A DNA stretch of 64,000 nt from Helianthus annuus (taxonomy: Eukaryota; Streptophyta; Magnoliopsida; Asterales; Asteraceae). Positions 22,325-32,732 of the stretch are shown piece by piece; within the stretch, counting starts at the first letter, position 1; each line of letters begins with the position of its first letter. Location of the stretch: assembly GCF_002127325.2 (NCBI RefSeq), contig NC_035440.2:74278464-74342463 (forward strand), given 5' to 3'. A program made the position numbers and the translations under genes. The notes under the pieces were generated by a model, which was not told the DNA's origin, made no database searches, and was given only the letters and a program-made list of their open reading frames with translations.

Positions 22325-23175
22325 TAAAAGAAATTAATATTTCTGAAAAACCTAAACCTTACACCTCAAGGGTTCAACAAAGATTAAACAAGAAAAAGGG
22401 TTACAGTTCTGGTTCTGGTTCAGGTTATCAAAAGAAACCAAACCATAACGGTAATTTCAAAAAGAAGGGATTGGGTTTTGTTCCACTGAAAAATCATAAA
22501 AATGAGAAAACTTATAAACCAAAAACTGTATTTGTTTCAGGAACAAGTTCGTTAGAAGAAGAAAAGAGCTTATTCTGGAAGCAATCGAACAAAGAAATCC
22601 TTGCGAAAAGGCAAGAAGGAATGAAGAATGAAGCTAATCAGAAAAGGGAGACAAGAACCTGTTATCGATGTCAAGAAGTTGGTCATATAGCTTGGAATTG
22701 TCCAAAATCAACCAACACCAAACAGGGAGTCTCTTATAAACTCAAAGAAAAGATTGTTGATAAAACTGAACCACCAACTGAAAAGTTCAAAGTGTTTAAA
22801 AATTCAACATATGAAGTTGGTGAATGTTCGAAAAGATTTTACAAAAGAAGAGTAAATCTTAGCAACCAAAAAGTGCTTGTTAAAAAATCAGATGTAAAAT
22901 ATGGTGATGAATCTGATTCGTCAAAGTTAGAGGAGCCACAAGTTGAGGTTAAAAGTGAAAATTCAGTTCCTCCAATGGATGATGTCAACTTTCCACCATT
23001 CAGGACTAAAAATTTTAAACAAAAAGTTGGAAAAGTTGAGATCTCGAATCAATTCTATTCTGAAAAGAAAGAATTTGATGTCGAAAAAGTGTTTAATGGA
23101 AAAGTGAAAAACATTTTTGGGAAAATGGTCGAGGGTAAGGCCAAAAGGGTGAAAGATTTTTGTGAATCAAAGTGA
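22325..23175 (+). pseudogene. Element G gag, part after the MULE, with second zinc knuckle
   Basis: Open from the MULE TSD to a TGA at 23175 (about 283 codons), in phase with the frame that ends at 20848. It is basic and Lys-rich with a SGSGSG linker, then a second CCHC knuckle CYRCQEVGHIAWNC near 22660, then an acidic Lys/Glu-rich tail ending VKDFCESK. Two knuckles far apart in one gag are also present in F. No protease motif follows. The next bases (near 23215) keep only a trace of a KAGQAWM-type gag-end motif like F's IKAWVP before stops appear. Confidence 0.75.
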
Positions 23176-23260
23176 AATGTTGAAACCCTAAAAGAAATTG
23201 AAATGGTCACATCCAAGGCTGGTCAGGCTTGGATGTCTGTATTTCATACTTAAGAATTCT

Positions 23261-23660
23261 GACTTGCCAGAGCTCCCAAGTTGGTAATCGTGTAGCATGA
23301 ATCGACATCTTTCTTGAAAAATTGTTTTTTGAAAATTGTTAAAATTTGACAAGTGGTTGACTTGCCGGAGCTCCCAAGTTGGTAATCGTGGAGCATGAAT
23401 CGGCATCATTCTTAAAAAATTGTTTTTATGAAAAACCTAAAATTGTTAAATTTTACAAGTAAGGACTTGCCGGAGCTCCCAAGTTAGTAATCGTGGAGCA
23501 TGAATCGGCATCATTCTTAAAATATTGTTTTAAAAAAATTGTTAAGATTCTACAAGTGGTTGACTTGCCGGAACTCCCAGGTTGGTAAGTGTGGAGTAGG
23601 AATCGACATTTTTTTTTCAAGTGTTATTTCAACCTACAAGTGGTAGGTGTTCTTAATATT
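23261..23660 (+). repeat. Four-copy ~100-bp tandem repeat in G
   Basis: GACTTGCCGGAGCTCCCAAG starts near 23261, 23359, 23464 and 23562 (periods 98, 105, 98). Copies diverge mainly in their T/A-rich second half; the first and last are the most diverged. It lies where pol would be expected. Confidence 0.85.
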
Positions 23661-25728
23661 GTCATATTTCAACTTTCGATTGATTGATATGGTTGAATAT
23701 ACATGCGGTTGAAAAAGAGATTTTCACCTACAAGTGGTTAATCAAGGTTATTAAGTTGAACTTGATTTAACTTTCATTAAAAATGGCTGAAGAACAATGT
23801 GATGAGTTTATCCCCATTCTTACAAGTGGTAAAATCAACAAAACTAATTTTCCGGAAAAACCATTTTGATTAAAACAAACTTAAGTGTTTTGAAATCATA
23901 ATGGGCAAATAGTTTGTTGTCAGGGGGAGTTCTGATTATTTATGCCAAGTGGATGGCGATTTGAAGCAATTCATATCAGATTGTCACGTTCTTGTACAGT
24001 TTGTTTTCAAATTTTCCCAAGAAAATCAAAAATTGAAACATATTTTTGATTTTACAGGGATCATAAACGCGTTTTGTTGTGAAAAAGAGGAAATGATAGT
24101 ACATCAGTGGACTATCACTGCACCCTAAAGATTTGGAAAGTCAAAAGTGATAAATGGTCTCACTGATGATATTCAGTAGGTTTTTACTCATTTAGTAGAT
24201 TGTTTTTGAGATATAAACCTAAATTGAAATACTTTCTTATCTCGTGGGGAACATCTATCGGATATATGGGTAACCCCCGAAATCTTGTTTGAAAGATTTT
24301 CTATTTCTGACATACTAGGTCTTTGTGCGTGGTGATATCTGGGGTATTATACCAGGACTTCTGATTTTGCGGGAGCAATAGCCTAGTCCTCGTATAATAC
24401 TATGCAAAGCTTTGATTATAAAGCCAGCCCTCAGCATAAAAATGATGAAACATTGAAAAATGCTAATCATGTGCTGTTGAAGAAAAGATCCCTAAACGGG
24501 ACACACCTAAAGTCGAGCCATCATCTCTTTGTCTGAATGGAAGTTCTAACCTGAGCTCTCATGGTCTTGCATTTACCCGTTTACAGATATCATTAGTGTA
24601 CATTCACCTGTAAGACTTGAATATAGAAATCTGGATACGGGAGTATATTCTGAGGTGGGACACACGAATAAGTTTAGTGCTTAAAGCACTAATTCTGTAT
24701 CTCAAAACAATTGAACATTGTGTGAAAATTTAAGTGGATCAGTATACTGACAATCTACGTGAATCGTTTAGAACTTAAAATGTTTAAAGCTTAACGGTGT
24801 TAGTGATTTGTCTCATAAACTGATATGATCCTCTTACGCAAACTCACAAAAATATTGTTTGTAAATATTTCTTTACTTTTTTTTAAATAAAAAATCCAAA
24901 AAGATTGTGTTTTAGCTTCAAATTTTTGAAAAATCCAAAACGATTTTTGACAACTGATATTGAAGAACTGATTTTCAAAATTCCAAGTGCTAAACATGAT
25001 GAATAACAGGTGAGGGGGAGTATGTTTGAAATAAGAAAAGATTTTGAAATGAATAAATGGTTCACATTTGAAGGTTATTCCTACAAGTGGTCATTAGAGA
25101 TTATAAATGTTAGATCATTTTGGAAGATTTTTGCAAGTAATGGTTTGAGATTAAGTTTACGAAGTGATCTTTAAATTTGTCATATTTAAAAAAAAATCTG
25201 AGAAACTTATGTTTGAGGCAGAGATTGTGCAGGGAGAAGCAACCAGGTTTCGATTTCTGAAAAATATGAGAAAGCCAGTTTCCGATTCCTGTGAACTTTT
25301 AGCATGAGGAGATGCAGATTTAAGACAGGTTCAAGATCCCATCGCTTTGGAGAGCTAGGAGACGACCTGAATCTGTGGAAATGCTATGTCAGATTGCGAT
25401 CTCGGAACAACTTAAGGGGGAGTCTTCTAGCAAACGGGAGTCTGAAGACATAAGAGCCAGATACAAATTATGGATCAACATTCAAGGGGGAGTTTGAATG
25501 TTAGGGAGCCAGACTTGAATCCTGCTGATCTCGCAAGCTGCTGATGCTAAAGAACTTAAGGAATCAAGAGATCTAATCAAGAAAAGATAGAGTCAAGATG
25601 AGATTCTGGAAGAGTTAGAGATTGAGGATGTTTTACACTGTCAGATACTTTGGAAGAGCACGAAGACTGATCAAGGCTGAAGATGTGACATACCGAAGAC
25701 TCGACACTGAAGACTTTGTCAACATCCA
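23661..25728 (+). other. Element G 3' non-coding region
   Basis: No coding capacity. It holds four extra PPT-like GGGGGAG motifs (about 23926, 25014, 25409, 25486) before the true PPT. It also holds repeats of the word CCTACAAGTGGT and several blocks shared with F's 3' region. The best shared block is 24078-24107, which matches 53059-53088 with one mismatch in 30. Confidence 0.7.
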
Positions 25729-25738
25729 AGGGGGAGTC
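25728..25738 (+). other. Element G polypurine tract
   Basis: AAGGGGGAGTC directly precedes the 3' LTR start TGTTGGTGCAT at 25739. Confidence 0.85.
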
Positions 25739-26120
25739 TGTTGGTGCATATGTCTGTCGACTTCGTCTTGTATCGAGTCTTGTAATAGGTTAGAAAGATC
25801 AGGGCACGTAATTCAAGAAAAAACGAGAAATATGTTGGTTGTGACCATTTCGCATGAAATGGAATCCATTTCGCACGAAATGGGTCTTGCCCATTCCACA
25901 CGAAATGGATCACCTATACATACCTGCCTTGGTGATTTCGTTTGTAACCTTTCCGATTCCAGAGCCGAAGTGTTGCTGAAGTGTCTACTGCCTGTAAAAC
26001 GTTGTTATATCAATCAAAAAGACAATTAGAGTGTAAATCAAGCTGATTCGAAGTCGATACGTTAGTTTCCGCCTCTCGTATTGACAAGAACGCTTCTGGG
26101 CGACTCGTTTTGGTCGTGCA
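25739..26120 (+). repeat. Element G 3' LTR, truncated at its end
   Basis: Matches 17099-17495 but stops at ...GGTCGTGCA, lacking the last 15 bases or so (AACAATCCTACA region). Element A's LTR resumes directly with ATCTTGAATC, so a deletion removed the LTR end together with flanking bases and the TSD. Confidence 0.9.
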
Positions 26121-27653
26121 ATCTTGAATCTATAAGTTTACTAGCTTACTTTGTTTATTATTTTTCAAGAAACCATTTCATTTATCAAGTTCATGTTTTC
26201 ACAAGAAGATGATCATCCTATTTCATCACATAATCATCCTCTAACTTGCTAGATCATGTGTTTAATCACAATCTAGCAAGCTCTATGTGATGATCAACAT
26301 CATATTTTCAAGTAAACAACAAGCAAGTATTAAACATACACTAAACAACACTATTTCACCAATATATCATCATATGTAAGCTTATGTTTCATGGTTCTTG
26401 TTCATGTCTTTTAGTGTTTTAGTGATTATCATCACACCGCATCTTTTAATCAATCAAAATGGAAGTAAACAAGGGTTATGAGAGATCTTACTACTAGCTT
26501 TAAGCTAGGGAAGAACAATGATGAAAATGGAGTGGATAAAAGCTTGTGTGAGTGGTCCTTCAAGATCCAAGAGTTCCAAGCCTTCTAATCTTGCTTCTTA
26601 CACCTTGTGAGGAGCTTGGAAAGGGTGAACTAAAAATTAAAATGGTGGTGGTGTGGGTGTAGGGGGTCGGCCGAGAGTGGGCAGAGGGAGGAGAAGGAAA
26701 AATGTGGTGAATGAGGTGAGATGTAGTGAGCTTGTGTCCATCTTATAATTTCCTAATTCTTTTGTCCAATGGTTCATATGTCTACAAAAGTACAAGCACA
26801 ATCTAATCATATCTAAGCAAGATCATATGGAGAGATTTAGAGAAGATTAAGGAGATCACAAGTGGGGGCCACTCTTGGGCCGTAAATATCAAAGGGGTAG
26901 GGGTTAAATGTAACTTGTAATGATAAGTGGGTAATTAGCTAGGGTGTTAAGTGTAAAGTCTAGTGTTTTATGTGTATCTTGCATTATGTAGTATGTTAGG
27001 GTGTTCGGGAACCATAACTAGCTCAGAAAAAGTAAAACAATGCTTCTAGCAATATTTTGGTGTTCCGGGTAATGTCCGGTTGTTCGGTTAGATACTGGTT
27101 CGTTATAGTGTCAAGCTTTACCGCTTAATGATTTTTAAGTATCCTTTTGTGACACTTTTAATTCGCGACACTTAGGGAAGCATACAGGACCATTTTGCCA
27201 TATTTTTGCATGTTACTAGTTTATTAAAATGTTGATCTTTTTGCTGATTAATGCATAATTCTGCACTTTAAGTGGGTTTTAGGCACTTTCCGGCACTTAA
27301 GCTATCACCTAGTGACGCAGTTTTATGGTCCTTACTTCCCTACACACCATACTAGTGTAGTACCTTGTCTCTGGCTCTTACGGGGTCTCAATACACTGTT
27401 TGTCTATGTACTCACATTGTCAGCATATTTCTGAGCTATCCGCTAACGGTGCTAACTGTGCTTTGTGCATCGTTTATGTCACTAAAGTTTGTATGTGATA
27501 AATGGTGTGACAGTATGAAATGTGATGCACATGTATGTATGATACAGAAATCAAAAAGCAGTTTAAATCATCAGTTGTAATTAAGAACAGTCATTAAGCA
27601 TTAATCAATATTAATTAATTGTACGGATACCTGTAATTATGAGGGTTGTCGCG
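26121..27653 (-). repeat. Element A 3' LTR, inner part
   Basis: Continuation of the split LTR; matches 37009-38529. On the plus strand it ends GGTTGTCGCG, whereas the 5' LTR ends GGTTGTCACA, so the terminal dinucleotide has mutated. No gene seen. Confidence 0.92.
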
Positions 27654-27663
27654 TTCTCCCCCT
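27654..27663 (-). other. Element A polypurine tract
   Basis: Minus-strand AGGGGGAGAA adjoining the 3' LTR; identical to the gypsy-1 PPT. Confidence 0.85.
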
Positions 27664-27675
27664 GTTAAGAAAATT

Positions 27676-30500
27676 TCATCCCGAAATTTTAGTTCTGCTA
27701 CTAGATGCAGGGGTCTTGGGGAACAAATGTGGGTACTTTGCTTTCATGCGATCCTCACATTCCCAAGTGAATTTTGGGCCGTGTCTTGCGTTCCAACGAA
27801 CCTTAACGAGTTTGACACTACTCCGTCGTGTCTTGTTAACCTTCCAATCAGTAACCTCAGCAGGTTCTTCAGTAAAGTGGAGTGTGTCGTCAATATGAAC
27901 TTCGTCGGCAAGAATGACAACTGTTTCTTGAGTTGGACTCTTTTTTAGATTTGATACATGAAATGTATCATGAACGCCATTCAGCTCTGTGGGTAGGTCC
28001 AACTTGTAAGGTACCAGACCAATCCTTTCCAGGATTTTGAATGGTCCAATGTATCTTGGGTTCAACTTCCCACGCTTCCCAAAGCGCGCTACACCCTTCC
28101 AGGGTGAAACCTTTAACAAAACCATATCTCCCACTTGAAACTCCAAAGGTTTCCTTCTTCGGTCCGCATAGCTCTTTTGACGGTCACGAGCCACCTTGAT
28201 GCATTCTCGGATCTGTATAATCTTATCAGTCGTCTCTTGAACCAATTCCGGGCCAACAAGCTGTCTATCACCCGCGACAGCCCAACATAGCGGTGATCGA
28301 CACTTGCGTCCATATAGAGCTTCGAACGGTGTGGCTTGAATGCTTGCATGATAATTTTTGTTGTATGAAAATTCTACCAAGGGTAAGTGAGTGTCCCAAT
28401 TACCACCCAAATCCATTATGCAAGCTCGCAACATATCTTCCAACGTCTGAATCGTTCGTTCGCTCTGGCCGTCTGTCTGTGGGTGGAAGGCAGTACTCAG
28501 ATTCAACTAAGAACCAAAAGCTTCTTGGAAGGACTGCCAAATCCTTGACACGAATCTTCCATCCCTATCAGAGATAATCGAGAGAGGCACTCCATGTCGT
28601 GCAACAATCTCTCTCAGGTATAGCTCAGCTAACTTGCTAGTGTTGTCTTTCTCCTTGATTGGCAAAAAGAGTGCATATTTCGTCAGACGGTCTACGATTA
28701 CCCAAATCGTATCGTGACCTCTTGGTGTCTTTGGTAACTTCGTTATAAAGTCCATTGAAATCTGTTCCCATTTCCACTTGGGTATTTCTGGTTGTTGCAG
28801 CAGGCCTGAAGGCTTCTAGTATTCGGCCTTTACTTTGGCACAAGTTAAACTTTTGCCAACATTCGTTGCAACATCGCCATTTAATCTTGGCCACCAGTAG
28901 AAATCCTTTAAATCTTGGTACATTTTGTCCGATCGAGGATGGATCGAGTACCGTGACTTGTGAGCTTCATAAAAAATAACGTCTCTCAAACCACCAAGGA
29001 GAGGAACCCAAATTCTTCTCATGAAGCACAACGTTCCTTCTTCGTTTGCTATCAACTGCTTCTCCATCCTACGGAGATATTCATTCACCAGATTTTCCTT
29101 TTTAAGAGCTTCTCTCTGCGCAGCATGAATGCGCAACGAGAGGTCTGTTTGTACGATCATTTCCAAAGCCCTAACCCTTATGGGCTTGATTCTTTCTTTC
29201 TGACTCAGGGCATCGGCGACCACATTAGCCTTCCCTGGGTGATACTTAATCTCACAATCATAGTCGTTCAACAACTCTACCCATCGTCTCTGTCTCATGT
29301 TAAGCTCTTTCTGATCGAATATATGCTGCAGACTCTTGTGATCAGTAAATATCGTGCATCGCGTGCCATATAAGTATTGTCGTCAGATCTTTAAAGCAAA
29401 CACCACCACGCCTAATTCCAAATCATGCGTGGTGTAACTTCTCTCATGGACCTTCAATTGACGCGAAGCATAAGCTATAACTTTCTGACGCTACATTAAT
29501 ACACATCTCAAACTTTGACGCGAGGCGTCGCAATATACTACGAAGTCATCTGTGCCTTCGGGTAGAGATAAGATCGGTGCGTCGCAAAGCTTGTTCTTCA
29601 ACAGCTGAAATGCTTCTTCTTGCTTGTCTCCCCATTCGTACTTCTTGTCTTTTTGAGTGAGGGAGGTCAACGGTTGGGCGATTTTTGAAAAATCTTCAAA
29701 AAATCTGCGGTAATAACCTGCCAAACCTAAAAACTGTCGAATCTCGGTTGGCATCTTCGGAGTCTCCCAATTCTTGATCGCCTCGATCTTTGTGGGATCC
29801 ACATGAATTCCATTTCCGTTAACCACGTGACCAAGGAACTGTACTTCACGCAACCAGAACTCGCACTTCGAGAACTTAGCGTACAATTTCTCTTTCTTAA
29901 GCAGCTCTAAGATGGCTCTTAGATGTTGCTCGTGTTCTTCCTTCGTCTTAGAGTATATCAAAATATCATCAATAAACACAATCACAAACTTATCAAGGTA
30001 CAGCTTGCAAACCCTATTCATCAGATCCATGAATACTGCTGGTGCGTTCATCAGACCAAACGGCATAACCAGAAACTCGTAATGTCCATAGCGAGTCCTG
30101 AAAGCAGTCTTTGGAATGCTCTCCTCTTGAATTCTCAACTGGTGATAACCTGATCGAAGGTCGATCTTGGAGTAAAAACTCGAACCTTGTAGTTGATCGA
30201 ACAGGTCATCAATCCTTGGCAAAGGATATCTATTCTTGATAGTCAACTTGTTCAGCTCGCGGTAGTTGATACACATGCGGAAACTTCCGTCCTTCTTCTT
30301 AACAAACAATACTGGAGCTCCCCAAGGCGAGAAGCTTGGTCTGATAAATCCCTTGTCTAATAGCTCCTGGAGTTGTGTTGACAGCTCTTGCATTTCTGAA
30401 GGCGCAAGTCGATAAGGTGCCTTAGGTATGGCGCGGAGCCTGGAACTAAGTCAATATAAAACTCGACTTTTCTTTGCGGTGGCAATCCTGGCAAGTCTTC
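27676..30500 (-). pseudogene. Element A pol: RT, RNase H, integrase, chromodomain-like tail; broken
   Basis: Minus strand. RT at 30393-29700 has the [17 protein letters not shown] block (the usual Asp is Asn), RSGYHQL and [10 protein letters not shown]. RNase H begins with YCDAS near 29520. TAG at 29491-29493 stands where relatives have Gln. Another stop near 29383 replaces a Trp in K-I-W-R. The 29298-28816 frame carries [11 protein letters not shown] and the integrase HHCC region, ending in TAG (28816-28818) where relatives read EYQKPSG. The integrase core continues with [10 protein letters not shown] and SDRDGRF to a stop at 28507. The final frame (28506-27676) has [13 protein letters not shown], the [13 protein letters not shown] motif and the V-R-W...FTWECEDRM chromodomain-like end. 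Confidence 0.9.
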
Positions 30501-30560
30501 TGGAAAGACTTCAGGATACTCTTTCACGACTGGAATGTCCTCTATCGTCGGTTTAGTGGC

Positions 30561-32357
30561 TTATTTATCCATGATGTGTGCCAAGAAGGCAACACATCCC
30601 TTCTGCAAACATTTCCGAGCTTTCAAACAGCTAATGATCCTTAAGGGCGTATCGCGCTTCTCTCCATGTACCACAATCGTTTCTCCATTCGCCATTGGAA
30701 TGCGAATGATCTTCTCGTGACATACAATCTCTGCTCTGTTGCTTGACAACCAGTCCATCCCTACTACCACGTCGAAGCTTCCCAACTCGACTGGCAGTAG
30801 ATCCAGTGTAAACTCGTGCTCTCCTTGTTCTATCATGCAACCTCTGATGACTTCATTTGCTTCTACTAGCTTTCCGTTAGCTAGTTCTATCGAATATGGG
30901 ATATCTAGCTTACTGTCTACCAACCCAAGTATATTCTTAAATTCTAGCGATACGAAACTATAATCGGCACCGGTGTCAAATAGTACAGATGCAAAGCGTT
31001 GGTTGATAGGGAACGTACCAGTAACTACATTTGGATATTGGCGAGCTTCTCTCGCCCCGATGTTGAAACCCTTCCTTGAGCTTGATTGAGCTCTGGACAT
31101 TCTCTCTTGAAGTGCCCCATGTCTCTACAATTATAACAACCTGGTCCTCGACCATTACCATTCCCATTACCACCTTGAGCGTTGTTTTGGTTGCGATTTC
31201 CACCCCAGCTTGATTTCCAAAATTTCCTCGATTACCATTTCCGCCATTCCCTCCCTGTGGGCGGTTTCCATTCCCATTACCTCCACGGTTGTTGTTACCA
31301 AAACCCCTTTGACCTCCGCGACCAGTACCAATCCAGCATGTTTCTTTCGAGTGACCAATTCTTCCACAAGATTCACATTTTCTAGATCGGCATCGTCCAT
31401 TGTGATGCAACTGAAACGCATCACATTTGGGCAAGGTGCCCATATACCCCTTTCCTTTGGCCTTGGCCAATGCGCTTGTCTCATCCTTCTTGTTCGAACT
31501 GCTGGTACCTTTCTTAAAGTTGGAGAACTTCCGTTTGTTCTCACCGGATGACTCAACGTGAGTCTCCTTTTTCTACTGGTCAGGGGTCGAAAACTTGTTT
31601 AACCTGATAGCTTCCTCAGTTAGTGACACACTCAGATCGATCGCCTCAGTAATTATTGCAGGCTTTGACGAGGTCACCATACTCATAATCTGAGGTGCCA
31701 ACCCCCAAATAAACCGCTCGACGCGTTTGAATTCTAGATCAACCATGTATGGTACCACGCGAGACAGATCGTGAAACCTCTGGACATATTCAGCAATTTT
31801 TGGGCCGTCCATCTTGAGGTGCCAAAATTTAGTTTCCAGCTTTTGGATTTCAGCCCTGGAGCAGTATTTCTTCCTCATGAGCTCCTTCAATTCAGCCCAT
31901 GACATGGCGTAAGCAGCTTCTTCCCCCAGGGTTTGGACTTGAAGATTCCACCAGGATAAGGCACCATCTAGAAAGAGTCCTAAGATGTAGGTGACTTGTT
32001 GTTCAGGAGCACATTTGCTCATCCTTATCACAGAATCCGTCTTCTCCGTCCATCTGACAAAGGCAACAGCACCCCCGGTGCCATCGAAATTCAATGGCTT
32101 ACAGTCTAGAAATTGTTTATAGGTACAGCCTGTACAAGTAACGTCATTCACAGCAAGCGTTAGCGATTGCACATGGAATATCCAAATGTAACGTAATGTG
32201 TCTAGAGTGACTTATCATTACCATGGGGTGGGTTGTTTCCAGAGGTACCCCCGCTATGCTCTGAGCGTTGGGCCTCGTGCTGTGCAATAGCCTGTGAAAT
32301 CCGTTCCTGTAACTCCGCCTCAATAGTGGGCAAACGAGTTGCTCTTCGTGGAGACAT
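30561..32357 (-). pseudogene. Element A gag and protease, broken
   Basis: Minus strand. The ATG at 32357 starts MSPRRATRLPTIEAELQERI, typical of plant gypsy gag N-termini, but stops near 32212. The capsid core follows in the next frame (32172-31573): FVRWTEKTDSVIRMSKCAPE and ALSWWNLQVQTLG, ending in TAG. A CESCGRIGHSKETC knuckle lies near 31355 and a Gly/Asn-rich linker at 31310-31200. A frameshift near 31200 puts a second knuckle (CYNCRDMGHFKREC-like, near 31130) in another frame. Protease occupies 31100-30561 with LFDTGADYSF and GMDWL; it ends in a stop where siblings continue into the RT linker. Confidence 0.85.
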
Positions 32358-32732
32358 CTTCTATAAAAAGGTTGCGTCGGTCAGGTCATAATAAGTAAGT
32401 ATGTAATACGCGCATGTAATAACATTTATCAACACAAGTATACACATAACATCCCATGTCATAACATAAACAAGTAATCCAACAATGTATGTAATGAGAA
32501 TGTTGCGATTGAGCTATCATATATCAAGACCACAAGTACAGTTTTACAAGTTTCACAATAGTATCATACATCAAAATGGGACTGTAGGGTCACATCACCC
32601 CCGTCCAAATCGTCTAACAACTATAACAATCAAAAGTCAAGAGTCAAAGTGTGGTCTTCAAAAAGCTGTGCAATCTGGCTCAATAACTGCAGTCTCATCA
32701 AAAGTATGCTATCTGCATCAAACCAAAAACCT

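Larger units (their letters stand above)
17099..26120 (+). mobile_element. Element G: gag-only, non-autonomous Ty1/copia element
   Basis: LTRs 17099-17495 (397 bp) and 25739-26120 (382 bp, 3' end truncated) with a primer site and PPT. Without the MULE the element is about 7.5 kb. The interior encodes only a long copia gag with two CCHC knuckles. After the stop at 23175 there are about 2.56 kb without protease, integrase, reverse transcriptase or RNase H. This fits TR-GAG-type non-autonomous elements, which would depend on a relative's pol. A clean TSD is absent: the 3' LTR lacks about 15 terminal bases and adjacent host LTR sequence is deleted. The 3' region shares conserved blocks with F, pointing to the same broad lineage. 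Confidence 0.88.

Noticed and set aside
27365..27580. ORF MSLALTGSQYTVCLC..., with partner at 38251
   Set aside because: Both are within A's LTR copies; the repetition reflects the LTR pair.
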